From positions 1-15,455 of the forward strand of contig DAOWEE010000193.1 of NCBI GenBank assembly GCA_030638625.1: DNA of 15,455 nucleotides, written 5' to 3'. Origin of the DNA: Methanosarcinales archaeon (lineage in GTDB: Archaea; Halobacteriota; Methanosarcinia; Methanosarcinales; Methanocomedenaceae). Positions within the stretch are counted from its first letter, which is position 1; every line of letters begins with the position of its first letter. Under the pieces are notes generated by a model. The model was not told the origin of the DNA. It saw only the letters and a program-made list of their open reading frames with translations, and ran no database searches. Both the position numbers and the translations under genes were made by a program. Shown piece after piece: positions 7,018 to 13,594 of this stretch.

Positions 7018-7041
7018 CCATAACCACAACCATAACCATTA
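7018..7041 (+). repeat. Four hexamer repeats before the shikimate kinase start
   Basis: CCATAA, CCACAA, CCATAA and CCATTA stand in a row, ending 7 bases before the ATG at 7049. In the shikimate kinase frame the region would read HNHNHNH if a TTG at 6992 were used as start. There is no good ribosome binding site between the repeat and the ATG. Confidence 0.7.
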
Positions 7042-7048
7042 CACAATT

Positions 7049-7900
7049 ATGACCTCAACAGGATACGCCACCGCTCTGGGTGCAGGAACAATAATCAACG
7101 CCATTGCCACATGGAAAGGTTCAGCTTTCGGCATCGATCTTAAGACCAGTGCCGAGGTGCGATTAAGTAATAGTGACGGGATTTCCGGCACCATTGAAGG
7201 TGGTGGTAATCCTGAACTCATTGAGCGGTGCGTTCAACTGGTATTTGATAAATTTGCTCACCAGGGTGGAGCCACTGTTAGCACCTCAAGCGAGGTACCC
7301 ATTGCATCAGGCCTTAAAAGCAGCAGTGCTGCAGCCAATGCATCTGTGCTGGCGGCACTGGATGCTATCGGTGAGAGCATGAAACCATTGGATGTAGCCC
7401 TTTTGGGAGTACAGGCTGCCAAAGATGCCGGGGTTACCATTACAGGCGCTTTTGATGATGCTGCAGCCTCAATGTTGGGAGGAGTGGTAGTTACAGATAA
7501 CAGGGAACTATCCCTTATATCCAGGGACGTGATAGAATCTGAAGTGATAATCTATGCGCCCAATAAAAAAGCTTACAGTTCAAAGACAGACGTGACCCGG
7601 TCCAGGCTTGTGGCACCCTGGGTGGATATGGCATATGAACTGTGTATCGAGGGCAATTATGAAAAGGCTATGACCCTTAATGGTTTTCTGTACTGCAGTG
7701 CACTTGGTTTTGACACTGAACCTATGTTGATGGCACTGGAGGCAGGGGTTGACGGTACCAGTCTTTCGGGCACAAGGCCGGCATATACTGCACTGGCACA
7801 TGGAGAGGGGGCTGACCGGGTGGTAGATGCCTGGTCTGCATTTGATGGAAGGGTTATAAGGACAAAAGTAAATAATAATGGTGCCCAGATAGGAAGGTAG
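7049..7900 (+). CDS. aroK: Archaeal GHMP-type shikimate kinase
   Basis: A 283-residue GHMP kinase that fits archaeal shikimate kinase, which is unrelated in fold to the bacterial P-loop enzyme. It would phosphorylate shikimate at the 3-hydroxyl with ATP in the common aromatic pathway. The N-terminal segment GAGTIINAIATWKGSAFGID (11-30) matches the archaeal type, the ATP-binding GHMP loop is PIASGLKSSSAA (84-95), the GAFDDAAAS segment is at 133-141, and the C-terminal SGTRPAYTAL (240-249) matches GHMP motif 3. The ATG at 7049 is preferred; the frame is open upstream to a TTG at 6992 that overlaps the end of the six-cysteine gene. The next gene, chorismate mutase, starts nine bases after the stop, consistent with an aromatic-amino-acid operon. 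Confidence 0.9.
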   Translation: MTSTGYATALGAGTIINAIATWKGSAFGIDLKTSAEVRLSNSDGISGTIEGGGNPELIERCVQLVFDKFAHQGGATVSTSSEVPIASGLKSSSAAANASVLAALDAIGESMKPLDVALLGVQAAKDAGVTITGAFDDAAASMLGGVVVTDNRELSLISRDVIESEVIIYAPNKKAYSSKTDVTRSRLVAPWVDMAYELCIEGNYEKAMTLNGFLYCSALGFDTEPMLMALEAGVDGTSLSGTRPAYTALAHGEGADRVVDAWSAFDGRVIRTKVNNNGAQIGR

Positions 7901-7909
7901 TGGTCGACA

Positions 7910-8197
7910 ATGAAAAAACTCTCGCAAATCAGGACTGAAATCGAAGCCATCGATAAAGACATCATTACACTAATTGAAAAAAGGACTAATCTGGCAAAGT
8001 ATGTCCTTGAAGCAAAAAAACATGACGGCAAACCCATTAATGACGAGGGCCAGAACAAGGCGGTCATGGAAAGGGTTGCCAATATCGCTACTGAATGCGG
8101 ACTTGATGCTGGTGAAGTGAAAAATGTCTTCAAGGTACTCATTAAGATGAGTATTGAACGCCAGCATGAGCTGAGCGGTGAAGGTAATTTGCCTTAA
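7910..8197 (+). CDS. AroQ-type chorismate mutase
   Basis: A 95-residue all-helical chorismate mutase, the usual size for a free-standing AroQ domain. It converts chorismate to prephenate for phenylalanine and tyrosine. Set against my memory of E. coli numbering with a constant offset of three, R8, R25, K36, D45, S81 and Q85 match the conserved active-site residues R11, R28, K39, D48, S84 and Q88. The two positions matching R51 and E52 are Q48 and N49 here. The enzyme may therefore be altered in activity or specificity. The start follows GGAAGGTAGTGG, and the gene is nine bases from the shikimate kinase stop, so the two should be co-transcribed. The gene ends 18 bases before the convergent DUF1699 gene. 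Confidence 0.88.
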   Translation: MKKLSQIRTEIEAIDKDIITLIEKRTNLAKYVLEAKKHDGKPINDEGQNKAVMERVANIATECGLDAGEVKNVFKVLIKMSIERQHELSGEGNLP

Positions 8198-8205
8198 AAA
8201 ATAGA

Positions 8206-8249
8206 GGATAAGGTGTTATTGTATCAGGAATCTGATAAGATCCTTATCC
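8206..8249. terminator. Nested inverted repeats at a convergent gene junction
   Basis: GGATAAG (8206-8212) pairs with CTTATCC (8243-8249), enclosing TATCAG-GAAT-CTGATA (8222-8237). An alternative small hairpin GATAAG-ATC-CTTATC (8234-8248) shares an arm. The structure spans the 3' ends of chorismate mutase and the DUF1699 gene. It could terminate or stabilise transcripts from both sides, but there is no long T-run, so the terminator label is tentative. Confidence 0.35.
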
Positions 8250-8608
8250 AGCCTGCTTTCATGCTGTAGTTTATCAATTATCTGGTCGTCTGATAAACCC
8301 TCACTGCGCATGGTTTTCACTTTATCAAAAAAGGCCGAATTTACTTCATAGTATTCGTTTATATCCTTCCGGTGTCCCCAGACATCGCCTTCGAGCAGGG
8401 AGATGTTTTTCATTTCAAGGAACATCCTTGTAGATTCAGATACCGTTTTCATGAACGAACCGGCAATATGAATGGCCTTGAGTTTGGAACATTTGTTCGC
8501 CAGTATCATTATGTCCTTATTGGAAGGTCTAAATGTAAGATGTATCATCTCTTCATTTTCATCCAGCGTGTCAATTTCATCTTTTGAACTAACTACTCTA
8601 ATCTTCAT
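8216..8608 (-). CDS. DUF1699 family protein
   Basis: A 130-residue soluble protein starting MKIRVVSSKDEI. It contains EEMIHLTFRPSNKDIMIL and the conserved block LLEGDVWGHRKDINEYYEV. I recognise this as DUF1699, a family I know mainly from Methanosarcina and relatives. The function is not known. The C-terminal 30 residues (SEGLSDDQIIDKLQHES) look like a small helical, possibly nucleic-acid-binding, segment. The frame could begin at a GTG nine bases upstream (8617), but the family starts at MKIRVVSS. A TATA box on the minus strand (8641-8649) would give a short leader. The family call is from memory of the sequence pattern and could be checked by a profile search. Confidence 0.78.
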   Translation of the reverse strand: MKIRVVSSKDEIDTLDENEEMIHLTFRPSNKDIMILANKCSKLKAIHIAGSFMKTVSESTRMFLEMKNISLLEGDVWGHRKDINEYYEVNSAFFDKVKTMRSEGLSDDQIIDKLQHESRLDKDLIRFLIQ

Positions 8609-8640
8609 TTTATTCACAATTACATAAAATTACTTCATGA

Positions 8641-8649
8641 TATTTAAAA
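8641..8649 (-). promoter_or_regulatory. Probable TATA box for the DUF1699 gene
   Basis: On the minus strand the sequence reads TTTTAAATA, about 33 bases upstream of the ATG at 8608. That spacing gives a start site near 8619 and a leader of about ten bases. Confidence 0.45.
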
Positions 8650-8654
8650 CTTAA

Positions 8655-8735
8655 CACATTATAACAAATAATAACAATTTAGTTAATAATTAATAATAAT
8701 TACAATAATTATAATAATTGCAATAATTCATCCTG
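8655..8735. repeat. Low-complexity A/T-rich spacer with repeated ATAATT
   Basis: The spacer upstream of the DUF1699 gene and beyond the 3' end of the YkgJ gene is almost wholly A and T. Variants of AATAATT recur at short intervals, for example TTAATAATTAATAATAATT, then ACAATAATT, ATAATAATT and GCAATAATT. It may be easily melted or bent DNA, or replication slippage. No gene is seen in it. Confidence 0.75.
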
Positions 8736-8738
8736 ATT

Positions 8739-9413
8739 TTATTTTACATATCTCCAAACCACAGTAAAACCGCGGCCATCATGTACAGCCATATTATGTT
8801 CCACACCATTGCCTGTATAAACATCTTCTTCATACAACCTCCAGTCCTCATAGCCTTCCAGATGTTCCAGCAACTGTATCTCTTCATGAATCTCGGATAT
8901 GAGCCGTGCCTTTAAAACCGATGCCAACTCCCTTGCATCGTCCTTGCTAAACACCCGATTTCCAACTCCTTCACATTCAGATATATTGAGCATGGGGGTT
9001 GACCTATTATCCTTGAATCCCAGATAAAATGGATACGTCCTGCATATCCAGGGTCTGCAGGAATATATACTGCAAGTGTTGTCCTCATTCAAGAATGTGC
9101 ATGCTCCATTGCTGTGCCGATTCAATTCCCATTCAAATGAATGCAGGGTTTTGCTATTGTCTATGAACTGAGGTGTAGACGGCTTACATACGTCGTCCCA
9201 GCCAAGATTTTGAGCCTCCATTATCGGCAATACCTCATCAGGAAAAACTATGACACAATTATCACCCAAACGTGAACGGCAGCATTCCCCGCATCTGGTA
9301 CACTCGAAACCCACTGACATCAACTGTCTGGTAAGTTCTGCTACGTCCATATCTTCTGCTACGGCTAACATATGTAAATTCTCATTAATGGCCTGGGTGA
9401 TGTTGAACTCCAT
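8739..9413 (-). CDS. YkgJ-type cysteine cluster protein, probable metal or Fe-S binding
   Basis: A 224-residue protein with the YkgJ/CxxCxxCC-cluster signature. The first motif is CTRCGECC (C38, C41, C44, C45), followed by C53. The second set is CTFLNEDNTCSIYSCRPWIC (C105, C114, C119, C124) and TYPFY, with a last C147 in SECEGVG. The family is annotated as a zinc- or iron-chelating or Fe-S protein, with no settled substrate. The N-terminal 35 residues are helical and the C-terminal 60 residues are not clearly assigned to a known domain. A minus-strand TATA-like GCTATATTAAC (near 9431-9441) would put the start site close to the ATG, so the mRNA may be leaderless. It is divergent from a lipoprotein gene. 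Confidence 0.85.
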   Translation of the reverse strand: MEFNITQAINENLHMLAVAEDMDVAELTRQLMSVGFECTRCGECCRSRLGDNCVIVFPDEVLPIMEAQNLGWDDVCKPSTPQFIDNSKTLHSFEWELNRHSNGACTFLNEDNTCSIYSCRPWICRTYPFYLGFKDNRSTPMLNISECEGVGNRVFSKDDARELASVLKARLISEIHEEIQLLEHLEGYEDWRLYEEDVYTGNGVEHNMAVHDGRGFTVVWRYVK

Positions 9414-9452
9414 GATGTTTTTCCCGCAAAGTTAATATAGCTATTAAGGTTG

Positions 9453-9502
9453 TAACTGATATTAATTCAAAACAATATAACTGATATTAATTCAAAACGA
9501 TA
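9453..9502. repeat. 25-bp tandem duplication in a divergent promoter region
   Basis: The units 9453-9477 and 9478-9502 both begin TAACTGATATTAATTCAAAA and differ at one base (A in the first copy, G in the second, at unit position 22). The duplication lies between the divergent YkgJ-type and lipoprotein genes. The junction of the copies creates AATATAA (9474-9480), well placed as a TATA box for the lipoprotein gene. Confidence 0.9.
9474..9480 (+). promoter_or_regulatory. Probable TATA box of the lipoprotein gene
   Basis: AATATAA spans the junction of the 25-bp repeat copies. A start site near 9503 would leave a leader of about 19 bases containing the ribosome binding site GGTGAT (9513-9518) before the ATG at 9522. 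The matching position at the end of the second copy reads CGATATAG, and is too close to the ATG to serve. Confidence 0.45.
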
Positions 9503-9521
9503 TAGAACAATAGGTGATATT

Positions 9522-10250
9522 ATGAAAAAAGTTACGTATTTGATGCTTTTCTGTCTTATTGCGGTTGTGCTCATGGCTGGATGCCTGGAGACAAAGGAAG
9601 CCGTACCAGCAACTGTGAACCAGGCCACACTGGATGATTTAGGATGGGCACAATCTGGAGAAATAGTAAAAGAAAGTATGACCCAGGATGTGGGTGGTAT
9701 GGAGATAGTAATTAACACTGCCATGGTCACGTACCGTGATGAAAGATTAATTTCAGAAATGGTAAGCCAGCTTAAAGGATTGCTGGGTGCTTACGGCATT
9801 TCACCCGAACAGTCAGGGGATGACCAGTTCACCTCTCAGTTCATTACCATGAGAGTGGCACTCCCGGCCGGCATATCCATACCTGAATCTGTACTTACAG
9901 GTATCATTGACGGTCAGATACAGAGTATGGCACAGGAAAGTGATATCCAGGGCTTCCAGGAAGTAAGCGAGGAAACAATTACCTTAAGCAGCGGCTCCAC
10001 CGTTACAGCCAAGTCTTATGAGGGTAACATTGAATCAGACGGGGAGGGAATCGTTTCCCTTAAAGTTCGGGGCATACTGGCCACCTGGAACGGAGATGGT
10101 GCCACAACTATCGTGATTGGCATAATACCTGCTGATGACCTCGTATTGAGCGTCACCCCTGAAATGAGAAGTTCAGGTACCTTCACTATCGATATAGATG
10201 TGGAACAGGAATACCAGGATATATTGACCCTGATACAGAACGTGGAATAG
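9522..10250 (+). CDS. Predicted archaeal lipoprotein of unknown function
   Basis: A 242-residue exported protein. The N-terminus is a lipoprotein signal: MKK, a hydrophobic stretch to residue 19, and the lipobox LMAGC with the modified cysteine at residue 21. The mature part is hydrophilic and appears rich in beta-strand, with no catalytic motif that I recognise. The layout (residues 30-110 carrying ATVNQATLDDLGW, then MEIVINTAMVTYRDE) loosely resembles DUF6517-type archaeal lipoproteins, but I hold that weakly. The ribosome binding site GGTGAT stands four bases before the ATG. The protein should sit on the outer face of the cytoplasmic membrane. It is divergent from the cysteine-cluster gene and convergent with the XRE-type regulator. 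Confidence 0.8.
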   Translation: MKKVTYLMLFCLIAVVLMAGCLETKEAVPATVNQATLDDLGWAQSGEIVKESMTQDVGGMEIVINTAMVTYRDERLISEMVSQLKGLLGAYGISPEQSGDDQFTSQFITMRVALPAGISIPESVLTGIIDGQIQSMAQESDIQGFQEVSEETITLSSGSTVTAKSYEGNIESDGEGIVSLKVRGILATWNGDGATTIVIGIIPADDLVLSVTPEMRSSGTFTIDIDVEQEYQDILTLIQNVE

Positions 10251-10273
10251 CTACTTCATCTAGCTACTTCATC
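10248..10273. repeat. 13-bp tandem repeat carrying both convergent stop codons
   Basis: TAGCTACTTCATC occurs twice with no gap, at 10248-10260 and 10261-10273. Each copy begins TAGCTA, a stop codon for the plus strand abutting a stop codon for the minus strand. The first copy supplies the TAG of the lipoprotein gene and the second supplies the minus-strand TAG (10264-10266) of the regulator. Confidence 0.9.
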
Positions 10274-10785
10274 TTTTTTGCGGCCAGCTTGATAGCAGTT
10301 ATCAAGCTGTCCCGCGGCATAATTGTAGCTACCGGGATAGTGAGCACTTTTTCCACGGTAGGGCTGACGATGGGGGCGCATACCAGTGAGGTAGCCCCGT
10401 CCCGCTCGGCCCTTATGGCAGCAACAATAGCTTCTTCCATTGATGTGGCCGAATATTCGCGAATGGTTATTAACTGGCCCTCGATATTCATCTTCTTTTC
10501 AATGATATTATCCAGGACTGGCCGGGCTGCAATGACCGCTATGAAATCTCCATGTTCGGCACCTTGTATCTCCTTGATGGTCTTGACTATCTGCCTCACT
10601 GTTTTCATGTTGGGGTCACGGTGACCTGAGAGAATCTTGTACAGTGTACTGGCAGGTATACCTGAAATTTCACTGAACTCTGCACCGGTCATGTCAAGGT
10701 CGTCCTTGATGACCCTGGAAAGAGTTTCCTGAAAGAACTCATCTGATTCAAATGCTGAACGCATTACTTTTTCTGCTGAATTCAT
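10264..10785 (-). CDS. XRE-type transcriptional regulator with a C-terminal sensor-like domain
   Basis: A 173-residue protein. The N-terminal part holds a Cro/CI-type helix-turn-helix, about residues 30-72 (MTGAEFSEISGIPASTLYKI, then SGHRDPNMKTVRQIV). The C-terminal part, about residues 80-170, begins IAVIAARPVLDNIIEKK and has an alpha/beta pattern that may be a ligand-binding domain; it loosely recalls the PrpR N-terminal type, a weak match. The ribosome binding site AGGTGATTAC precedes the ATG. The gene is divergent from the ABC importer genes and shares their 155-bp promoter region, so control of the importer is the simplest hypothesis. There is no signal peptide or membrane segment. Confidence 0.82.
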   Translation of the reverse strand: MNSAEKVMRSAFESDEFFQETLSRVIKDDLDMTGAEFSEISGIPASTLYKILSGHRDPNMKTVRQIVKTIKEIQGAEHGDFIAVIAARPVLDNIIEKKMNIEGQLITIREYSATSMEEAIVAAIRAERDGATSLVCAPIVSPTVEKVLTIPVATIMPRDSLITAIKLAAKKMK

Positions 10786-10880
10786 GTAATCACCTTGATA
10801 ATTATAAAGATATTAACACAATAGTATAATATTGGCACTCATTTAATACTTCTGGGTGCAAACACTTTGATTTTTGGAAA

Positions 10881-10890
10881 CTATTAAATA
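10881..10890 (+). promoter_or_regulatory. Probable promoter of the ABC importer operon
   Basis: CTATTAAATA fits a TATA box. A start site near 10911 gives a leader of about 30 bases before the ATG at 10941, with GGGG in GATGGGGTATTAAC as a modest ribosome binding site. A weak imperfect dyad, TTGGCACTC (about 10832-10840) against GGGTGCAAA (about 10854-10862), matches at 7 of 9 positions and could be an operator for the neighbouring regulator. Confidence 0.4.
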
Positions 10891-10940
10891 GGTTAAATTG
10901 ATGATTTTACATTACATATACCATACGATGGGGTATTAAC

Positions 10941-11957
10941 ATGATAAAACCGCAGAAAATATTTATTATAGCAATTGTAATTGGGCTCGTACTATTATCA
11001 GGTTGTACGGCTCCTCCAGAGGAAGAGGAAGAAACTACGGGCTTTGGTGAACTGAGATTCGGCTATCAGCCCAGCACTCACCAGATAGCATACATGACTG
11101 CCGATGCCAAGGGCTGGTGGCTTGAAGACCTGGAATCCTATGGCGTAACATCCACAAAGGATTTCCTGTTCCCCACAGGCTCCCCTGAGATGAAGGCCAT
11201 GCTTGCAGGCGAAATAGATGTAGCCTATGTTGGAGCCACACCACCCCTGTCTGCCATAGACCAGGGTCTTGACGCAAAGATAGTTGCCGGGGCACAGGTC
11301 CAGGGTTCAGACCTTGTACTTGCCACTGCCCTGCCCTATGAGTCTCCACAGGACCTCAAGGGCCTGAAAATCGCCACCTTCCCGCCCGGAACCCTGCAGG
11401 ATACTGTGCTCAGGAAATGGCTTATGGACAACGATATTGATCCAAAGGAAGATTTGACCATACTGGGTATGGGCGGTGCAGATGCAAAGACTGCACTGGC
11501 TTCCGGTAATGTAGATGCTGTATTCCTTCCCCACCCCAGTCCAACCATAATCGAGTCTGAGGGTACCGGCAGGGTCATTGTCCAATCAGGCGAGATGTGG
11601 GAAGACCATGCCTGTTGCGTGGTACTGGTAACTGATGCACTGATAAGGGACCATCCGGAACTGGTGGAACAGATTGTCAGGACACATATCAGGGCCACCG
11701 AATACAATATCGAGCATCCTGAAGAAGCCGCACAGATATTCGCTGACGATATCGGTGTTTCATACGAGATTGCCAATAAATCAATCCACGATTGGGACGG
11801 CACCTGGGTCACTGACCCAAGCATTGAACTAAACACCACCCTTGAATATGCCAGTGTGCAGTACGACCTGGGATACACAGACAAACTGCTGACCCAGGAT
11901 GACCTGTTCGACCTGAGTTTCTACAATAAAATAATGGCTGAGATGGTTGAAGAGTAA
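10941..11957 (+). CDS. ABC importer substrate-binding lipoprotein (NitT/TauT/SsuA type)
   Basis: A 338-residue lipoprotein with signal MIKPQKIFII, the lipobox LLSGC (C22) and an acidic linker (EEEEE). The mature part follows the type II binding fold of the nitrate/sulfonate/taurine or thiamine-precursor group. Key segments are FGYQPSTHQIAYM near residue 40, LAGEIDVAYVGATPPLSAI near 90, PQDLKGLKIATFPPGT near 136 and NVDAVFLPHPSPTI near 190. The substrate cannot be read from the sequence: alkanesulfonates, taurine, nitrate-like anions and pyrimidines are all carried by relatives. A sulfonate would fit a coenzyme M-using organism, but that is only inference. It is the first gene of an importer operon with permease and ATPase downstream. 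Confidence 0.9.
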   Translation: MIKPQKIFIIAIVIGLVLLSGCTAPPEEEEETTGFGELRFGYQPSTHQIAYMTADAKGWWLEDLESYGVTSTKDFLFPTGSPEMKAMLAGEIDVAYVGATPPLSAIDQGLDAKIVAGAQVQGSDLVLATALPYESPQDLKGLKIATFPPGTLQDTVLRKWLMDNDIDPKEDLTILGMGGADAKTALASGNVDAVFLPHPSPTIIESEGTGRVIVQSGEMWEDHACCVVLVTDALIRDHPELVEQIVRTHIRATEYNIEHPEEAAQIFADDIGVSYEIANKSIHDWDGTWVTDPSIELNTTLEYASVQYDLGYTDKLLTQDDLFDLSFYNKIMAEMVEE

Positions 11958-11965
11958 CACTCTTC
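11949..11965 (+). promoter_or_regulatory. Hairpin on the stop codon of the binding-protein gene
   Basis: GAAGAGT-AAC-ACTCTTC is a perfect seven-base stem with a three-base loop. It covers the TAA stop (11955-11957) and lies 24 bases before the permease ATG. A run of T (11978-11982) follows after about a dozen bases. It could act as a partial terminator or a processing barrier that leaves more binding-protein mRNA than permease mRNA. Confidence 0.55.
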
Positions 11966-11989
11966 ATCCATTAACTCTTTTTACCTGAC

Positions 11990-12769
11990 ATGGATAGAGG
12001 CCAGGGTACCAAAAAACGAACTCTTGAATTAGCATCTATAGCAACAGCTATAGTCATCTGGGAAATTGTGGCAAGGATCATTGACATAAAATATATCCTG
12101 CCCAGTTTCACCAGCGTTGTATCAGCTTTTATCGGACTTGTCCAGGATGGCGAACTCTACCGCGATATCATGACAAGTCTCAATTACTTCGTTTTAGGTA
12201 TCGGACTGGCCATACTGGTAGGCATACCCATTGGTACTATGATGGGTTGGTTCAAGAGCATTGACAGGGCAGTAGACCCCATCATAGAGATGATTAGGCC
12301 AATCCCGCCCCTTGCATGGATACCTTTTGCCATTCTTTGGTTCGGACTCAACAAATACGCAGCTGGATTCGTGATATTCGTCGGGGCGGTATTCCCCATA
12401 CTTATCAATACCTACACTGGATTTAAGAATACACCAAAGGTGCTGGTGGAGTCGGGAAAGGTACTGGGGTGTGTTAAAAATAAGGATATAATCCTCAGAA
12501 TCGCACTGCCTTCAGCCCTCCCTTCAATTGCCACTGGTATCAGGGTGGGTATGGGTGTGGGCTGGATGTGTGTGGTTGCCGCTGAAATTTTCGGAGTCAG
12601 TACTTATGGCATTGGCCGGAAGATATGGTTCTGGAACGATTTGCATCACATGGATATGGTACTTACATACATGCTTGTCCTGGGAATGATCGCGCTGATT
12701 ATCGATAGAGCGTTCAGGTATCTCGTACAGGTATGGTGGCTTAAATGGCAGTCTGGCGTGGTTGTCTGA
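11990..12769 (+). CDS. ABC importer permease (SsuC/TauC type)
   Basis: A 259-residue inner-membrane protein with about six hydrophobic helices. It has the cytoplasmic coupling loop of BPD-type permeases near residues 153-180 (ESGKVLGCVKNKDIILRIAL then PSALPSIATGIRVG), the EAA region that docks on the ATPase. IRPIPPLAWIPFAILWFG near 102-119 is a family signature. The start ATG lacks a clear ribosome binding site, so translation may depend on coupling with the upstream gene. The three adjacent genes form one NitT/TauT-type importer. Confidence 0.92.
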   Translation: MDRGQGTKKRTLELASIATAIVIWEIVARIIDIKYILPSFTSVVSAFIGLVQDGELYRDIMTSLNYFVLGIGLAILVGIPIGTMMGWFKSIDRAVDPIIEMIRPIPPLAWIPFAILWFGLNKYAAGFVIFVGAVFPILINTYTGFKNTPKVLVESGKVLGCVKNKDIILRIALPSALPSIATGIRVGMGVGWMCVVAAEIFGVSTYGIGRKIWFWNDLHHMDMVLTYMLVLGMIALIIDRAFRYLVQVWWLKWQSGVVV

Positions 12770-12781
12770 CCTGGTGATTCA

Positions 12782-13543
12782 ATGCTTTTAATTAACGATA
12801 TCAACAAGACATATCACTCTGAAGAAGGAGATGAAGTCCTGGCACTTTCAGATATTAACCTGGAGATGAAAGACAAGGAATTTGTTTGCTTTATCGGGCC
12901 GTCTGGATGCGGGAAGACCACATTGCTCAGGATTATAGCCGGACTTGAAAAACCTGACTCGGGCACGATTATTTTACACGATGAACCTATAAAGGGACCT
13001 GGACCCGACAGGGGCATGGTGTTCCAGGAATATTCGTTGTTCCCGTGGCGAACGGTACTTAAGAACATTACCTTCAGCCTGGAAATGAAAAAAGTCCCAA
13101 AAAGTCAGCGGGAAGATACTGCCAGGCAGTACCTGGAACTGGTAGGGCTGTCAAAGTTCGCTGACAGTTATCCCCATGAACTGAGCGGTGGAATGAAACA
13201 GCGAGTTGCCATAGCGAGGGCATTGGTCAACGACCCAAAAGTTTTGTTAATGGACGAACCCTTTGGTGCCGTGGATGCACAGACCCGGAACAGACTCCAG
13301 CAGGAACTACTGAAGATTTGGGAACGGGACAAAAAGACTTTGTTATTCATTACCCACAGTGTGGATGAGGCTGTATACCTGGCAGACAGGGTGGTAGTAT
13401 TCACATCACGTCCGGGTAGGATTAAGGAGATTTTTAAAATAGACCTACCAAGGCCCCGTGACAGGACCAGCGTTGATGCAAATGTGTTACGTGAACGCCT
13501 GTTATCCTCACTGGGTGCTGAGATGAAAAATACAATAGATTAA
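12782..13543 (+). CDS. ABC importer ATPase (SsuB/TauB type)
   Basis: A 253-residue ABC ATPase with all key elements: Walker A GPSGCGKTT (39-47), Q-loop FQEYSLFPWR (81-90), signature LSGGMKQR (134-141), Walker B LLMDEP (155-160), D-loop in GAVD (162-165) and the switch histidine in ITHSVDEA (H192). The PWRTVLKN segment after the Q-loop is typical of the nitrate/taurine/sulfonate group. It should power the adjacent permease by ATP hydrolysis at the cytoplasmic face. The ATG follows the strong site CTGGTGATTCA, 12 bases after the permease stop, so the genes are one transcription unit. A T-rich stretch (GTGTTTTTGAG, 13546-13556) after the stop may end it. Confidence 0.94.
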   Translation: MLLINDINKTYHSEEGDEVLALSDINLEMKDKEFVCFIGPSGCGKTTLLRIIAGLEKPDSGTIILHDEPIKGPGPDRGMVFQEYSLFPWRTVLKNITFSLEMKKVPKSQREDTARQYLELVGLSKFADSYPHELSGGMKQRVAIARALVNDPKVLLMDEPFGAVDAQTRNRLQQELLKIWERDKKTLLFITHSVDEAVYLADRVVVFTSRPGRIKEIFKIDLPRPRDRTSVDANVLRERLLSSLGAEMKNTID

Positions 13544-13555
13544 TGTGTTTTTGAG

Positions 13556-13581
13556 TTAATATTTAATTGATTAATATTTAA
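13556..13581 (+). promoter_or_regulatory. Twin TATA-like elements before the AMP phosphorylase gene
   Basis: TTAATATTTAA occurs at 13556-13566 and again at 13571-13581, fifteen bases apart. Only the upstream copy leaves room for a start site before the ribosome binding site GGTGA (13586-13590), and even then the leader is short. They could be a promoter with a duplicated element or a regulator site. Confidence 0.4.
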
Positions 13582-13594
13582 AAATGGTGAAATT

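Noticed and set aside
8655..8735. CRISPR leader or array
   Set aside because: The repeats are short, degenerate and A/T only, with no regular spacer length and no cas genes.
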